A stretch of 10,485 nt of DNA from Deltaproteobacteria bacterium RIFOXYA12_FULL_61_11 (GCA_001799195.1 MGSU01000130.1:1-10485), one strand, 5' to 3'; numbered from the stretch's first letter, positions 1 to 6,353 are shown. Notes: generated by a model not told the origin, from the letters alone. Numbers and translations: made by a program.

Positions 1-483
1 GGCAGCATCCAGCGCTTCGAGGGCTCCGAGGGCCACGGCGTAGCTGCCCTTCCCGCGTTGGCGTTCATGCACCTCGGCCGAGCCATCCAGACTGAGTTGG
101 ACCAGATCCAGTTCCTTCAATTCCTCGAGTCTCGCTGCGACCTGGTAGCCGCTCGTCGAGAGACCCACGAACATGCCGTGCTCCCGAGCCCGGGTGATCA
201 AGGCACCGAGCTCGCGTCGGAGCATCGGTTCGCCACCGGTGAATTGCACCTTGCGACAACCGGCTTCGGCTAACTCGTCGAGGGCCCGAAGGGCTTGGGT
301 CGGGCCGAGTTCCCCCTTCTCTCCTGCCTGGAGTTTCGTGTTGCAATAGCTGCACTTCCAAGGACAACGATACGTCAGCAGGTAATGCACGGCCAGCGGG
401 GCGCGGTGTCGAGGAAACACCTTCGCCGCGAGAGCGTGTCCTCCGAGGTAGGCCAGGGCCGAGAAAGAACGCAGACGATTCAT
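1..483 (-). CDS. Radical SAM protein, 3' end cut off by the window edge
   Basis: This is the N-terminal 161 residues of a radical SAM enzyme whose reading frame stays open to the left edge of the window. The cluster motif CPWKCSYC supplies C40, C44 and C47 (CxxxCxxC) for the 4Fe-4S cluster that cleaves S-adenosylmethionine. The GGEP motif at residues 83-86, which contacts the SAM amino group, and a SLDG strand at 131-134 follow as expected. The shape resembles PqqE/MoaA-like enzymes, but the C-terminus that would show a SPASM domain lies outside the window. The ATG at 483 is favoured because it overlaps the TGA of the upstream gene as ATGA. There is no strong Shine-Dalgarno, so translation probably depends on coupling. 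It is the sixth and most distal visible gene of the leftward operon, which may continue to the left. The substrate is unknown. Confidence 0.88.
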   Translation of the reverse strand, partial: MNRLRSFSALAYLGGHALAAKVFPRHRAPLAVHYLLTYRCPWKCSYCNTKLQAGEKGELGPTQALRALDELAEAGCRKVQFTGGEPMLRRELGALITRAREHGMFVGLSTSGYQVAARLEELKELDLVQLSLDGSAEVHERQRGKGSYAVALGALEALDAA

Positions 484-1952
484 TGTTTGGGTTTGTTCCG
501 CTCGGCTACATCGTCCCTGCGCTCGTGGCGGAAGAACTCTTGGCGCAAGCTGCGCCAGAAGATGAGCAGGGATTGGAGCCAGGAAGTTTTCGTGACGTAG
601 ATCTTGCGCCGCAGGACGAACATCTTGGCGAAATAGTACAGGACGGTCGACCAGGCCCGGTGGCGCAAGCCCAGGAAGTAGGGAAGGACGGGGCGGAGGA
701 TCGGCAGGACCACGACCACGGGGCCTAGAACCGCCAGATTGCGCAGGCGATTCTTGTGCTGCGAGGTGAAGCAATTGAGCGGCGAGCTGTGCTGATAGGA
801 GGTATGCATCCGGGCATAATCCTGGTCATAGAGACCTCGGCGAAGGGTCTCATCACCGAGCACCGTGCCCGGGTACGGGTGATAGGTCAGGAATTCCGCC
901 CAGTCGACCTTGCACCGGAGGGAGAGGTCGAGCGAGGCCAGATCGTCCTCGAGGGTGCTGTCGGGTAGACCAATGATGCAATTGGTGAAGGTATAGAGAC
1001 CGTAGCGTTCGCAGAGCAGGTGGGCCCGAACGAGCGCCTGCTCGTCCATGCGACGGCGCAGGACCTTTTCGCGCAACTGAGGGTTAGCGGCCTCGATCGA
1101 CATGCTCACCGTACGGCAGCCCGCAGCCTTGAGCAACTTCACCATGGCTTCGTCGAGCAGATCGGCACGGGTCAGAACGAAGAAGGGCAGGCCGATCTCG
1201 CGAGGATAACGGGTCGCGAACTCCTCGAGCCAGGCATCGACCCTGAGGGCGAAGATATCGTCGTAGAACTTCACACAGGACAGCGGCCAACGCCGTCGAA
1301 CCTGGTCGATATCGGCCAGGACCCGGTCCACGGAGAAGCGGCGTATCCGCGTCCCCTCACCGGGGTAGAGCGCCCGCCAGGCGTGGTTGAAACAATACGT
1401 GCAATCGAAGGGGCAACCTCGCGACGTCATGAAGCTCTTGAGCGGGTAGCGTCCCATGGCCGTGCCGTCGTAGACCAGGGCAAAGTCCGGCGAAGGTACC
1501 CTGTCGAGCTCCTGCACCAGGGGGCGTAAGGGCCCGGGCTGAGTATCGGGGGTGACGAGATTGGGAATACCCGCGACCGGAGCCCCGGACGCGAGCGCGG
1601 CGAGCAGGTCGGTCATGGCCCCCTCGCCCTCGCCGCGGCATATGGCATCGAGGCGTCCCTCGTGCACTACCTCGGGATGGAAGGTGGGGTGCGGCCCGCC
1701 CATGATGGAGAAAGTACTGGGGTGCAGCTCTTTGATCGTGCGATTTATCGCAAGGTAATGTTTCGCTTCGCCGGTGAGGGCACTGTAGGCAACCACCTCG
1801 GGGGTCACGCGGAGCACGGTTTCTCTGAGGTCCATGCTGTTGACCTCACAGAGCTGCGCCTCGTGTCCTGCCGCTCGTACGACGGCGGCGATGGTACAGA
1901 GTCCGAGGGGAGCGACGAAATTCTCGCTCTTGAAGACGAAGAGGACCTTCAC
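480..1952 (-). CDS. Cobalamin-binding-domain radical SAM protein
   Basis: A 490-residue protein begins with a Rossmann-like B12-binding domain (about residues 1-150; MGGPHPTFHP near 84-93, CRGEGEGA near 105-112). A radical SAM domain follows with SRGCPFDCTYCFN (C180, C184, C187) and FYDDIF near 229-234. Members of this superfamily methylate unactivated carbons or make difficult C-C rearrangements; many act on lipids, sugars or natural products. The DxHxxG histidine that ligates cobalt in classical B12 proteins is not seen in the N-terminal domain, as is true of several B12 radical SAM methylases. The C-terminus is hydrophobic and basic (about 405-446), which could dock it on the membrane. The frame runs upstream to an ATG at 2045, but the GTG at 1952 is chosen. 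It forms a GTGA overlap with the transketolase stop, the protein begins with the expected KVLFV strand, and the extra 31 residues are arginine-rich antisense-like sequence. The substrate is unknown. Confidence 0.88.
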   Translation of the reverse strand: MKVLFVFKSENFVAPLGLCTIAAVVRAAGHEAQLCEVNSMDLRETVLRVTPEVVAYSALTGEAKHYLAINRTIKELHPSTFSIMGGPHPTFHPEVVHEGRLDAICRGEGEGAMTDLLAALASGAPVAGIPNLVTPDTQPGPLRPLVQELDRVPSPDFALVYDGTAMGRYPLKSFMTSRGCPFDCTYCFNHAWRALYPGEGTRIRRFSVDRVLADIDQVRRRWPLSCVKFYDDIFALRVDAWLEEFATRYPREIGLPFFVLTRADLLDEAMVKLLKAAGCRTVSMSIEAANPQLREKVLRRRMDEQALVRAHLLCERYGLYTFTNCIIGLPDSTLEDDLASLDLSLRCKVDWAEFLTYHPYPGTVLGDETLRRGLYDQDYARMHTSYQHSSPLNCFTSQHKNRLRNLAVLGPVVVVLPILRPVLPYFLGLRHRAWSTVLYYFAKMFVLRRKIYVTKTSWLQSLLIFWRSLRQEFFRHERRDDVAERNKPKQ

Positions 1953-2869
1953 GTGGTTGCGAACGCCCGAAGACGCCTGGTCACGGTCTCGAGCTCGAGA
2001 CCGACGATGGTCAGGAGATCTTCGCGGCTTCCGTACTGGCGGCATACTTGATCAGCTAATCCCAATCGCATCAGCCTGGGTCCGGGAGCCCGTTCGGCCA
2101 GGAGTTCGGCCACGGCGCTGCCCATCCCTCCGATGCGGGAGTGCTCTTCCAGGGTCGCGACGCGAGTATAGGTCGAGAGAGTCTGCCAGAGGGTTTCTTC
2201 GGGCAAGGGCTTGACCCGGTAGAGGTCGATGACCCCGATCTGGCCGAGTGTCGGTGCCAAGGCCTCAGCCGCGGCAAGCGCGGTGCGAACCATGCCGCCT
2301 GTGGCTACGATGCAGAGTCCCCGCCCTTTGCGCAGTTCGCGCCAACCGGCCGTAAAATCTTTATCGCCGGGAGCATAGATCAAAGGGGTTCCGGTACGGT
2401 CGAGGCGGAGGTAGCTAGGGCCGGGATGATCGAGCACCAGGTCCATGAAGACCCTGGCCTGGGTTTCATCACAAGGTGAGAAGACCTGCATGCCCGGTAG
2501 GGCACGCATCAAGGCCATGTCCTCGAGCCCGTGATGAGTCGGGCCGAGGGTCGAGTAATCGTACCCCGGGCCAACGCCCAACAACTTGACCGGGAGGCTC
2601 TCACAGCAGAGGTCTACCCTGATCTGCTCATAACAGCGCATGGTCACGAAGGGGATTATGGCATAGGCATACACCTTCTTCCCCTCCATGGCCAGACCGG
2701 CTGCCACGCCGATCATGTTCTGTTCGGCTATGCCAACGTTGATGATGCGCTCAGGCATCTCGGCCCGGAACTGGTCGAGCACGATGGCTCCGGTATCCGA
2801 GACCAGGAGGATGACGTCCTCGTTCTTGCGTGCAACCTCGTAGAGCGCTTCGAAGACAGCTTGTCTCAT
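1949..2869 (-). CDS. Split transketolase, C-terminal (pyrimidine-binding) subunit
   Basis: A 306-residue protein corresponds to the second half of transketolase. The pyrimidine-binding domain includes GIAEQNM, with E49 as the glutamate that activates thiamine diphosphate. It continues with FVTMRCYEQIR and GPTHHGLEDMALMRALPGM, both signatures of the family, and then the transketolase C-terminal domain (about residues 180-306). Two-subunit transketolases are known in archaea and in many bacterial sugar and natural-product clusters. They assemble with the N-terminal subunit and move a two-carbon ketol unit between sugar phosphates or related aldehydes. It follows the N-terminal subunit directly with an ATGA overlap and has its own GGAGGA ribosome site (2879-2884, spacing 9). 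Being inside a radical SAM/glycosyltransferase operon suggests a specialised substrate rather than the housekeeping pentose pathway, though that is inference. A 20-bp perfect palindrome lies in its last codons (1984-2003). Confidence 0.93.
   Translation of the reverse strand: MRQAVFEALYEVARKNEDVILLVSDTGAIVLDQFRAEMPERIINVGIAEQNMIGVAAGLAMEGKKVYAYAIIPFVTMRCYEQIRVDLCCESLPVKLLGVGPGYDYSTLGPTHHGLEDMALMRALPGMQVFSPCDETQARVFMDLVLDHPGPSYLRLDRTGTPLIYAPGDKDFTAGWRELRKGRGLCIVATGGMVRTALAAAEALAPTLGQIGVIDLYRVKPLPEETLWQTLSTYTRVATLEEHSRIGGMGSAVAELLAERAPGPRLMRLGLADQVCRQYGSREDLLTIVGLELETVTRRLRAFATT
1984..2003. repeat. 20-bp perfect palindrome inside the transketolase C-subunit gene
   Basis: The half-site CGGTCTCGAG is followed immediately by its exact reverse complement. 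It lies in the codons for the LELET segment near the protein end, about 31 bases before the GTG start of the cobalamin radical SAM gene. It could form a GC-rich mRNA hairpin near the GTGA junction, or be a product of Leu-Glu codon repetition. Confidence 0.8.
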
Positions 2870-3693
2870 CGGGAAAGTTCCTCCCTGGCTTGATCCAACA
2901 GTGGACCTGTGGGGACACGGTAGTGCCAGATGGGTTTCCGTTCCATGAAGGAAAGTCCCTTACCCTTGACCGTCCGGGCGATGAACACCAAAGGTCGCGA
3001 GTCGCGGCGTCCCTGCAAGGTGGTCAACGCTGGCACAAGAAGGTTGAAATCATGTCCATCTGCTATTTCAACGACTTCCCACCCAAAAGCCCGCCATTTC
3101 TCGGCAAAAGGCTCCAAGCCGACGGCCTCCTCCGTGAAGTCGATGGCCTGCTGTCCGTTGCGATCCACCACGGCGATCAAGCGGCCGAGCTTGTGTTGCG
3201 ACGAGAACATTGCCGCTTCCCAGATCGCCCCCTCCTGACACTCCCCATCGCCAAGCAAGGCCACCACCTTGTGCTTGCGGCCGTCGAGCTTGGCCGCTAA
3301 GGCCATACCGACGGCAAGGGCGAAACCATTGCCCAAGGATCCGGTAAAAGCCTCGACCCCGGGGACATTGGATTCCGAATGCCCTCCAAGCCGGCTACCG
3401 CGAGCGGTATACGTGAGCAGTTCCTCGACCGGGAAGAAGCCAAGGTCGGCGAGGATGGCATACAGCGCAGCGCAGGCTTGTCCCTTGCTCAACACGAAGC
3501 GATCGCGGTCTGGCCAATGCGGGTCTTTCGGATCGACCCGCAAGATGCCGGCGTGGTAGAGGGCGACCAGGAGTTCAGTACAGGAATATGCCGGGGCGAT
3601 GTGTCCGGCCCCAGCCGCAACACACATCTCCAGTACGGTGCGACGTACGTTCGCGGCACGATTCTTCAACTCGGCGGAGGTCAGGATGGTCAT
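2866..3693 (-). CDS. Split transketolase, N-terminal (TPP-binding) subunit
   Basis: A 275-residue protein corresponds to the thiamine-diphosphate-binding half of transketolase. Visible landmarks are GAGHIAP (H31), SKGQACAALYA (69-79), LGGHSE (H105), TGSLGNG (118-124), the diphosphate/Mg2+ motif GDGECQEG (148-155) with N179 downstream, and a C-terminal WHYRVP (256-261). Together with the adjacent C-terminal subunit it should form a two-subunit ketol transferase. Two positions differ from the usual family sequence. The SKGH/NGHG histidine is glutamine (Q72, codon CAA), and the residue usually His or Gln in TG(S/P)LG(H/Q)G is asparagine (N122). Both lie near the cofactor or substrate in known structures, so altered substrate preference is possible. 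The start at 3693 is backed by a GAGGGA ribosome site 6 bases upstream and an ATGA overlap with the glycosyltransferase stop. Confidence 0.93.
   Translation of the reverse strand: MTILTSAELKNRAANVRRTVLEMCVAAGAGHIAPAYSCTELLVALYHAGILRVDPKDPHWPDRDRFVLSKGQACAALYAILADLGFFPVEELLTYTARGSRLGGHSESNVPGVEAFTGSLGNGFALAVGMALAAKLDGRKHKVVALLGDGECQEGAIWEAAMFSSQHKLGRLIAVVDRNGQQAIDFTEEAVGLEPFAEKWRAFGWEVVEIADGHDFNLLVPALTTLQGRRDSRPLVFIARTVKGKGLSFMERKPIWHYRVPTGPLLDQAREELSR
2879..2884 (-). promoter_or_regulatory. Ribosome binding site of the transketolase C-terminal subunit
   Basis: GGAGGA on the minus strand, 9 bases before the ATG at 2869, within the end of the N-terminal subunit gene. Confidence 0.6.
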
Positions 3694-4445
3694 GGGTTTT
3701 CCCTCACGGTGGTGACTTGTCCGCTGGTCTTGAGCACGTGTACCGAGGCGAACAGGGTAGCGTAGTCAATCCCCAACTGCATGGCCGAACGGAAGCGCAA
3801 GGCCTTGGAATGCCCTGCCGACCGAGGCTCGAGCTTGACCGGCACCTCGACGAAGGTGAAGCCGGCTCGAATGGCCTTGATGAGACATTCTGCGTGGATG
3901 AAGAATCCCCTCGAGGTAGGTCGGACCTGATCGAATACTTCCCTTCGGTACACGATGGTACCATTGGTGTAGGCGAAGACGGTGCCGAAGGAAATGTTGA
4001 CCGACCACAGATAGGCAGAGGAGATGATTCTCCGTTGCAGGGATCGGACTCCTCGGTTCTGCACGAAAGGAACGACGATGTCGACTTGCTCCAGGAAAGG
4101 CAGAAAGGTGAGGACCTCGTCGAGATTGTTCTCTCCGTCCGCCGGCAGCCAGGTCAGCGCGGACATCCGGACATAGCGTAGTCCGGTGGTGAAAGCATGT
4201 CCGATCCCCTGATTGCGCTCGAGATGCACGGCCCGGAGGCGCGGTTCGCGAGCAGCGAGGTCATCGAGCAACTCACCGGTACGGTCGGTACTACCATCGT
4301 CAACCACGATCAACTCCGCAGCTTGTCCGCACTGGTCGAGCACCGTAAGCATGGTGGCGATGGTAGTCGGGAGGCAGTGCTCCTCGTTGAAGGCCGGTAT
4401 GATCACCGAGAGGCCCGGGATTCTGTCGTCGCGCGTCCTGCTCAT
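3690..4445 (-). CDS. Glycosyltransferase family 2, DPM1-like
   Basis: A 251-residue GT-A fold glycosyltransferase starts with the strand LSVIIPAFNEE (12-22). The nucleotide-sugar motif is ELIVVDDGSTD (D49, D50). The usual metal-binding DxD region reads PADGENN (101-107), so only D103 plus a nearby Glu are present. The size, lack of a transmembrane tail and overall pattern resemble polyprenyl-phosphate sugar synthases (Dpm1-like), which load a sugar from a nucleotide donor onto a polyprenyl phosphate at the inner face of the membrane. The acceptor here is not provable. The frame extends to an ATG at 4484, but the ATG at 4445 is chosen because it forms an ATGA overlap with the upstream gene and the extra 13 residues carry no family sequence. 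No Shine-Dalgarno precedes it, so coupling to the upstream radical SAM gene is likely. It is the second gene of the leftward operon. Confidence 0.88.
   Translation of the reverse strand: MSRTRDDRIPGLSVIIPAFNEEHCLPTTIATMLTVLDQCGQAAELIVVDDGSTDRTGELLDDLAAREPRLRAVHLERNQGIGHAFTTGLRYVRMSALTWLPADGENNLDEVLTFLPFLEQVDIVVPFVQNRGVRSLQRRIISSAYLWSVNISFGTVFAYTNGTIVYRREVFDQVRPTSRGFFIHAECLIKAIRAGFTFVEVPVKLEPRSAGHSKALRFRSAMQLGIDYATLFASVHVLKTSGQVTTVRENP
3700..3705 (-). promoter_or_regulatory. Ribosome binding site of the transketolase N-terminal subunit
   Basis: GAGGGA on the minus strand, 6 bases before the ATG at 3693, inside the end of the glycosyltransferase gene. In the leftward operon only the two transketolase genes have clear sites of this kind, which may raise their output relative to the coupled neighbours. 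Confidence 0.65.
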
Positions 4446-5506
4446 ATGAAATTCACGTGGGCCGAGGGATGGCGGAGCAGCCACAGGTAGCGATTGAGAG
4501 CGTCAAGTCGGCAGGCCGAGCGGCATCGTCCCAGGTCGTGTTCCTCTGCGAAACGCCTCAAGAGGGCGGTTCGGCGTGCGCCGAACAGGATTTCCTCCGC
4601 GCTGTCCAGGTGGAGGTCGCCGAGGAGATAGTCACGGTCCCCGACAAAAGTATGGCAGGGATAGACCTCGCCGCTGGCCATGACGAACGCGGCAAAGGCC
4701 TGCCCGAGACATCGATCGTACGGCTTCGGCAACGTGGTCCTGCGCATGGACTCGGCGCGGTAGTAGACGGTAAATTCCGCGGTATTCCAACGGGCCAGGG
4801 CGGTCTCGAGTTCCTGGTCAGCGGTGGTCAGACACCTGTCGAGCTCGCGTGAGACATTGCCGGGGTGAGGAGAATAGGGCTTGATCGAGAAATAATCCAC
4901 GCCCAGATAACGCAGTCTGGGGGCGAGCGCTTCGAGTTCGCCCACGTTCTCGGGGACCGTTACGACTTGCACCCCCACGGTACAACTCACCCCCAGGACC
5001 TTTTTGCGTTCGACGAGAACACCGAGATTCTGGAGGACCTGATCGAAACAGTGTTCAGGTACGCCATGGAGCCGGGCATAGGTCGAGGCACTGCCGGCAT
5101 TCAGGCTTACCCGCAACCAGGTCAGGGAGGGTAACAAAGCCGTAGCGAGGGCCTCGTTGAGGAGCAACCCGTTGGTAGTCAGAGCGAGGTCGAGACCGAG
5201 AGCGCGGATGGCCGGCACCAGGTTCCCGACTTCCGGGTGGAGCAAGGGTTCGCCCTCACCTGAAATGAGAACGGAGCGCAGACCCTTGGCATGCGCCTCG
5301 GTCAAGAAGGGCAAGAGGACCGAGGGTTCAAGTTGGGCGTTGGTCGGGCGGAGGTATTCGAAGGCGCAGAAGGCGCAATGGCAGTTGCACAAGGACGTCA
5401 GCCCGGTTTCGAGATAGATCGGAGCGATGTTCTTGCCCTGGAGCCAACGAGCGACAACCACAGGATGGAGGTGCAGCTTATGGCCGTCGAGTTCGAGGTT
5501 GCTCAT
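4442..5506 (-). CDS. Radical SAM protein with twitch/SPASM-like C-terminus
   Basis: A complete 354-residue radical SAM enzyme opens the leftward operon. The cluster-binding loop is CNCHCAFC, giving C40-x3-C44-x2-C47 with an extra C42 inside the loop. GEGEP at 83-87 is the SAM amino-group motif. The C-terminal part has C266-x12-G-x4-C284, then C328-x3-C332. This matches part of the SPASM pattern, but the middle Cx2Cx5C cysteines are absent, so a single auxiliary 4Fe-4S cluster (twitch-like) is most likely. Related enzymes include the cyclitol dehydrogenase BtrN (twitch) and the PqqE/anSME peptide modifiers (SPASM), so a sugar, cyclitol or peptide substrate is possible. A TAG stop two codons upstream limits the start, and no strong Shine-Dalgarno precedes the ATG. 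Its TGA overlaps the glycosyltransferase ATG. Confidence 0.9.
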   Translation of the reverse strand: MSNLELDGHKLHLHPVVVARWLQGKNIAPIYLETGLTSLCNCHCAFCAFEYLRPTNAQLEPSVLLPFLTEAHAKGLRSVLISGEGEPLLHPEVGNLVPAIRALGLDLALTTNGLLLNEALATALLPSLTWLRVSLNAGSASTYARLHGVPEHCFDQVLQNLGVLVERKKVLGVSCTVGVQVVTVPENVGELEALAPRLRYLGVDYFSIKPYSPHPGNVSRELDRCLTTADQELETALARWNTAEFTVYYRAESMRRTTLPKPYDRCLGQAFAAFVMASGEVYPCHTFVGDRDYLLGDLHLDSAEEILFGARRTALLRRFAEEHDLGRCRSACRLDALNRYLWLLRHPSAHVNFI

Positions 5507-5714
5507 GCTCTACGAGTCTCGAAAGTGTTGTCGGGATCATAAACCATGACTTTTCCCAAGACCATCTTTTTCCAAAGGCGGGTTCCAGAATGCTGAGCCT
5601 CGTGGTTGCATGCGACCTCCTCGAACTGCCAGGTTCACAAAATTACACTTCCTTTTCGATGCCGCTGTGGTAGGACCACTTGGTCGATTGACCATTGGGA
5701 AACCTCCTTTCGCG
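5507..5714. other. Divergent intergenic region between the radical SAM operon and the DedA gene
   Basis: This spacer separates the leftward operon from the rightward DedA gene and should hold both promoters. On the minus strand a -10-like TATGAT lies at 5536-5541, which would start transcription near 5529, but no matching -35 box is clear. A short minus-strand reading frame of 20 codons (ATG at 5565, inner ATG at 5547) ends in a TGA that overlaps the ATG of the radical SAM gene. It is too short to call a gene. On the plus strand, overlapping inverted repeats GACCA/TGGTC/GACCA (5674-5694) lie just before the DedA start, and TAGGAC at 5671-5676 resembles the -10 boxes near hisS but lacks a good -35. 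Confidence 0.5.
5674..5694. repeat. Overlapping inverted repeats upstream of the DedA gene
   Basis: Three 5-base half-sites alternate in orientation: GACCA (5674-5678), TGGTC (5681-5685) and GACCA (5690-5694). They form two perfect inverted repeats sharing the middle arm, with spacers CT and GATT. They end 20 bases before the DedA ATG at 5715. They could be an operator for a dimeric regulator or alternative mRNA hairpins. The arms are short, so chance is not excluded. Confidence 0.35.
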
Positions 5715-6353
5715 ATGCAGTTCTTCCAAGAGCTCGTCACCTATTTCCAGAACTACCCCTATATCGCCGTCCTCTTGGCCTTCGGACTGATCCTCGTCTT
5801 CATCCCGATTGCCGAAGAAGTCATTCTCTTCACCGGTGGCTATCTCGCTTCTCGACACGACGACCAGATCTGGTTGCCCACTTTATTGGCCGGTATCCTC
5901 GGGGTATTCCTTACCGATTATTGGTATTATTACTGGTTCAAGAGGTTCGGGCCGCGGCTGCTGAGTACTCGCTTCGGCCGGAAAATGCTCTCGGTACAGC
6001 AAGAACAGCAGTACGCGGGACTAGTGAAGCGCTACGGAGCCTGGATGGTGGTGGCCGTGCGTTTCGTCCCCGGAGGCTTGCGCAACCCTACCTTCGCCAT
6101 TTGCGGATTATCCCAACTTCCCCAGCTCAAATTCATCGTCGCCTCACTCGGTACGGCCTGTTTCACCTCACAGATCACCTTTTGGCTCGGTTACTGGATG
6201 GGCGACGAGATCGAGAACTTCGACCAACTCATTGCCACGATAGAGGCCAATGCCCGCATAGTGATCCTGGTCGTGGCAGCCTTGTTCGCCGGTTTCGTCT
6301 TGCTGCGCCGGACGCTGCGCCGTCTGGGACAGCCCCGAAACCTCATTCGGTGA
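5715..6353 (+). CDS. DedA-family (SNARE-associated) inner membrane protein
   Basis: A 212-residue polytopic membrane protein of the DedA/VTT family. These are proton-coupled transporters, some of which flip lipids such as undecaprenyl phosphate or phospholipids across the inner membrane. The acidic re-entrant segment shows IPIAEEVILFTGGYLA (E34, E35). D68 follows in LGVFLTDYWYYYW, and the conserved arginine segment reads RFVPGGLRNP (R116, P119, R123). Hydrophobic segments lie around 12-45, 54-75, 137-163 and 181-198, and the usual family length of about 200-220 residues is met. The frame extends upstream to an ATG at 5610, but the added 35 residues are not family-like. The ATG at 5715 gives the normal N-terminus, although its ribosome site is weak. 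Its 3' end overlaps the convergent thioredoxin-like gene by 11 bases. A role in lipid-carrier recycling for the adjacent operon is conceivable but unproven. Confidence 0.87.
   Translation: MQFFQELVTYFQNYPYIAVLLAFGLILVFIPIAEEVILFTGGYLASRHDDQIWLPTLLAGILGVFLTDYWYYYWFKRFGPRLLSTRFGRKMLSVQQEQQYAGLVKRYGAWMVVAVRFVPGGLRNPTFAICGLSQLPQLKFIVASLGTACFTSQITFWLGYWMGDEIENFDQLIATIEANARIVILVVAALFAGFVLLRRTLRRLGQPRNLIR

Noticed and set aside
1020-1529. 169-codon plus-strand open frame opposite the cobalamin radical SAM gene
   Set aside because: Antisense shadow with no ribosome site or family sequence; the CxxxCxxC motif is on the other strand.
480-1952. Identity as the hopanoid enzyme HpnJ, given the nearby family-2 glycosyltransferase
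   Set aside because: HpnJ shares the B12 radical SAM layout, but no other hopanoid gene is visible and the glycosyltransferase is short and DPM1-like, not the longer HpnI type.
1953-2045. N-terminal extension of the cobalamin radical SAM protein to an ATG at 2045
   Set aside because: The 31 added residues are Arg/Pro-rich and overlap the transketolase end. The GTG at 1952 gives the expected first strand and a GTGA overlap.
3588-4181. 197-codon plus-strand open frame opposite the glycosyltransferase
   Set aside because: Antisense shadow of a gene with DDGS and GT-A features; no domain in the translation.
5610-5714. 35-residue N-terminal extension of the DedA protein
   Set aside because: The added sequence is not hydrophobic or family-like and covers the inverted repeats. 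The start at 5715 gives the usual length. Because the ribosome site at 5715 is weak, some doubt remains.
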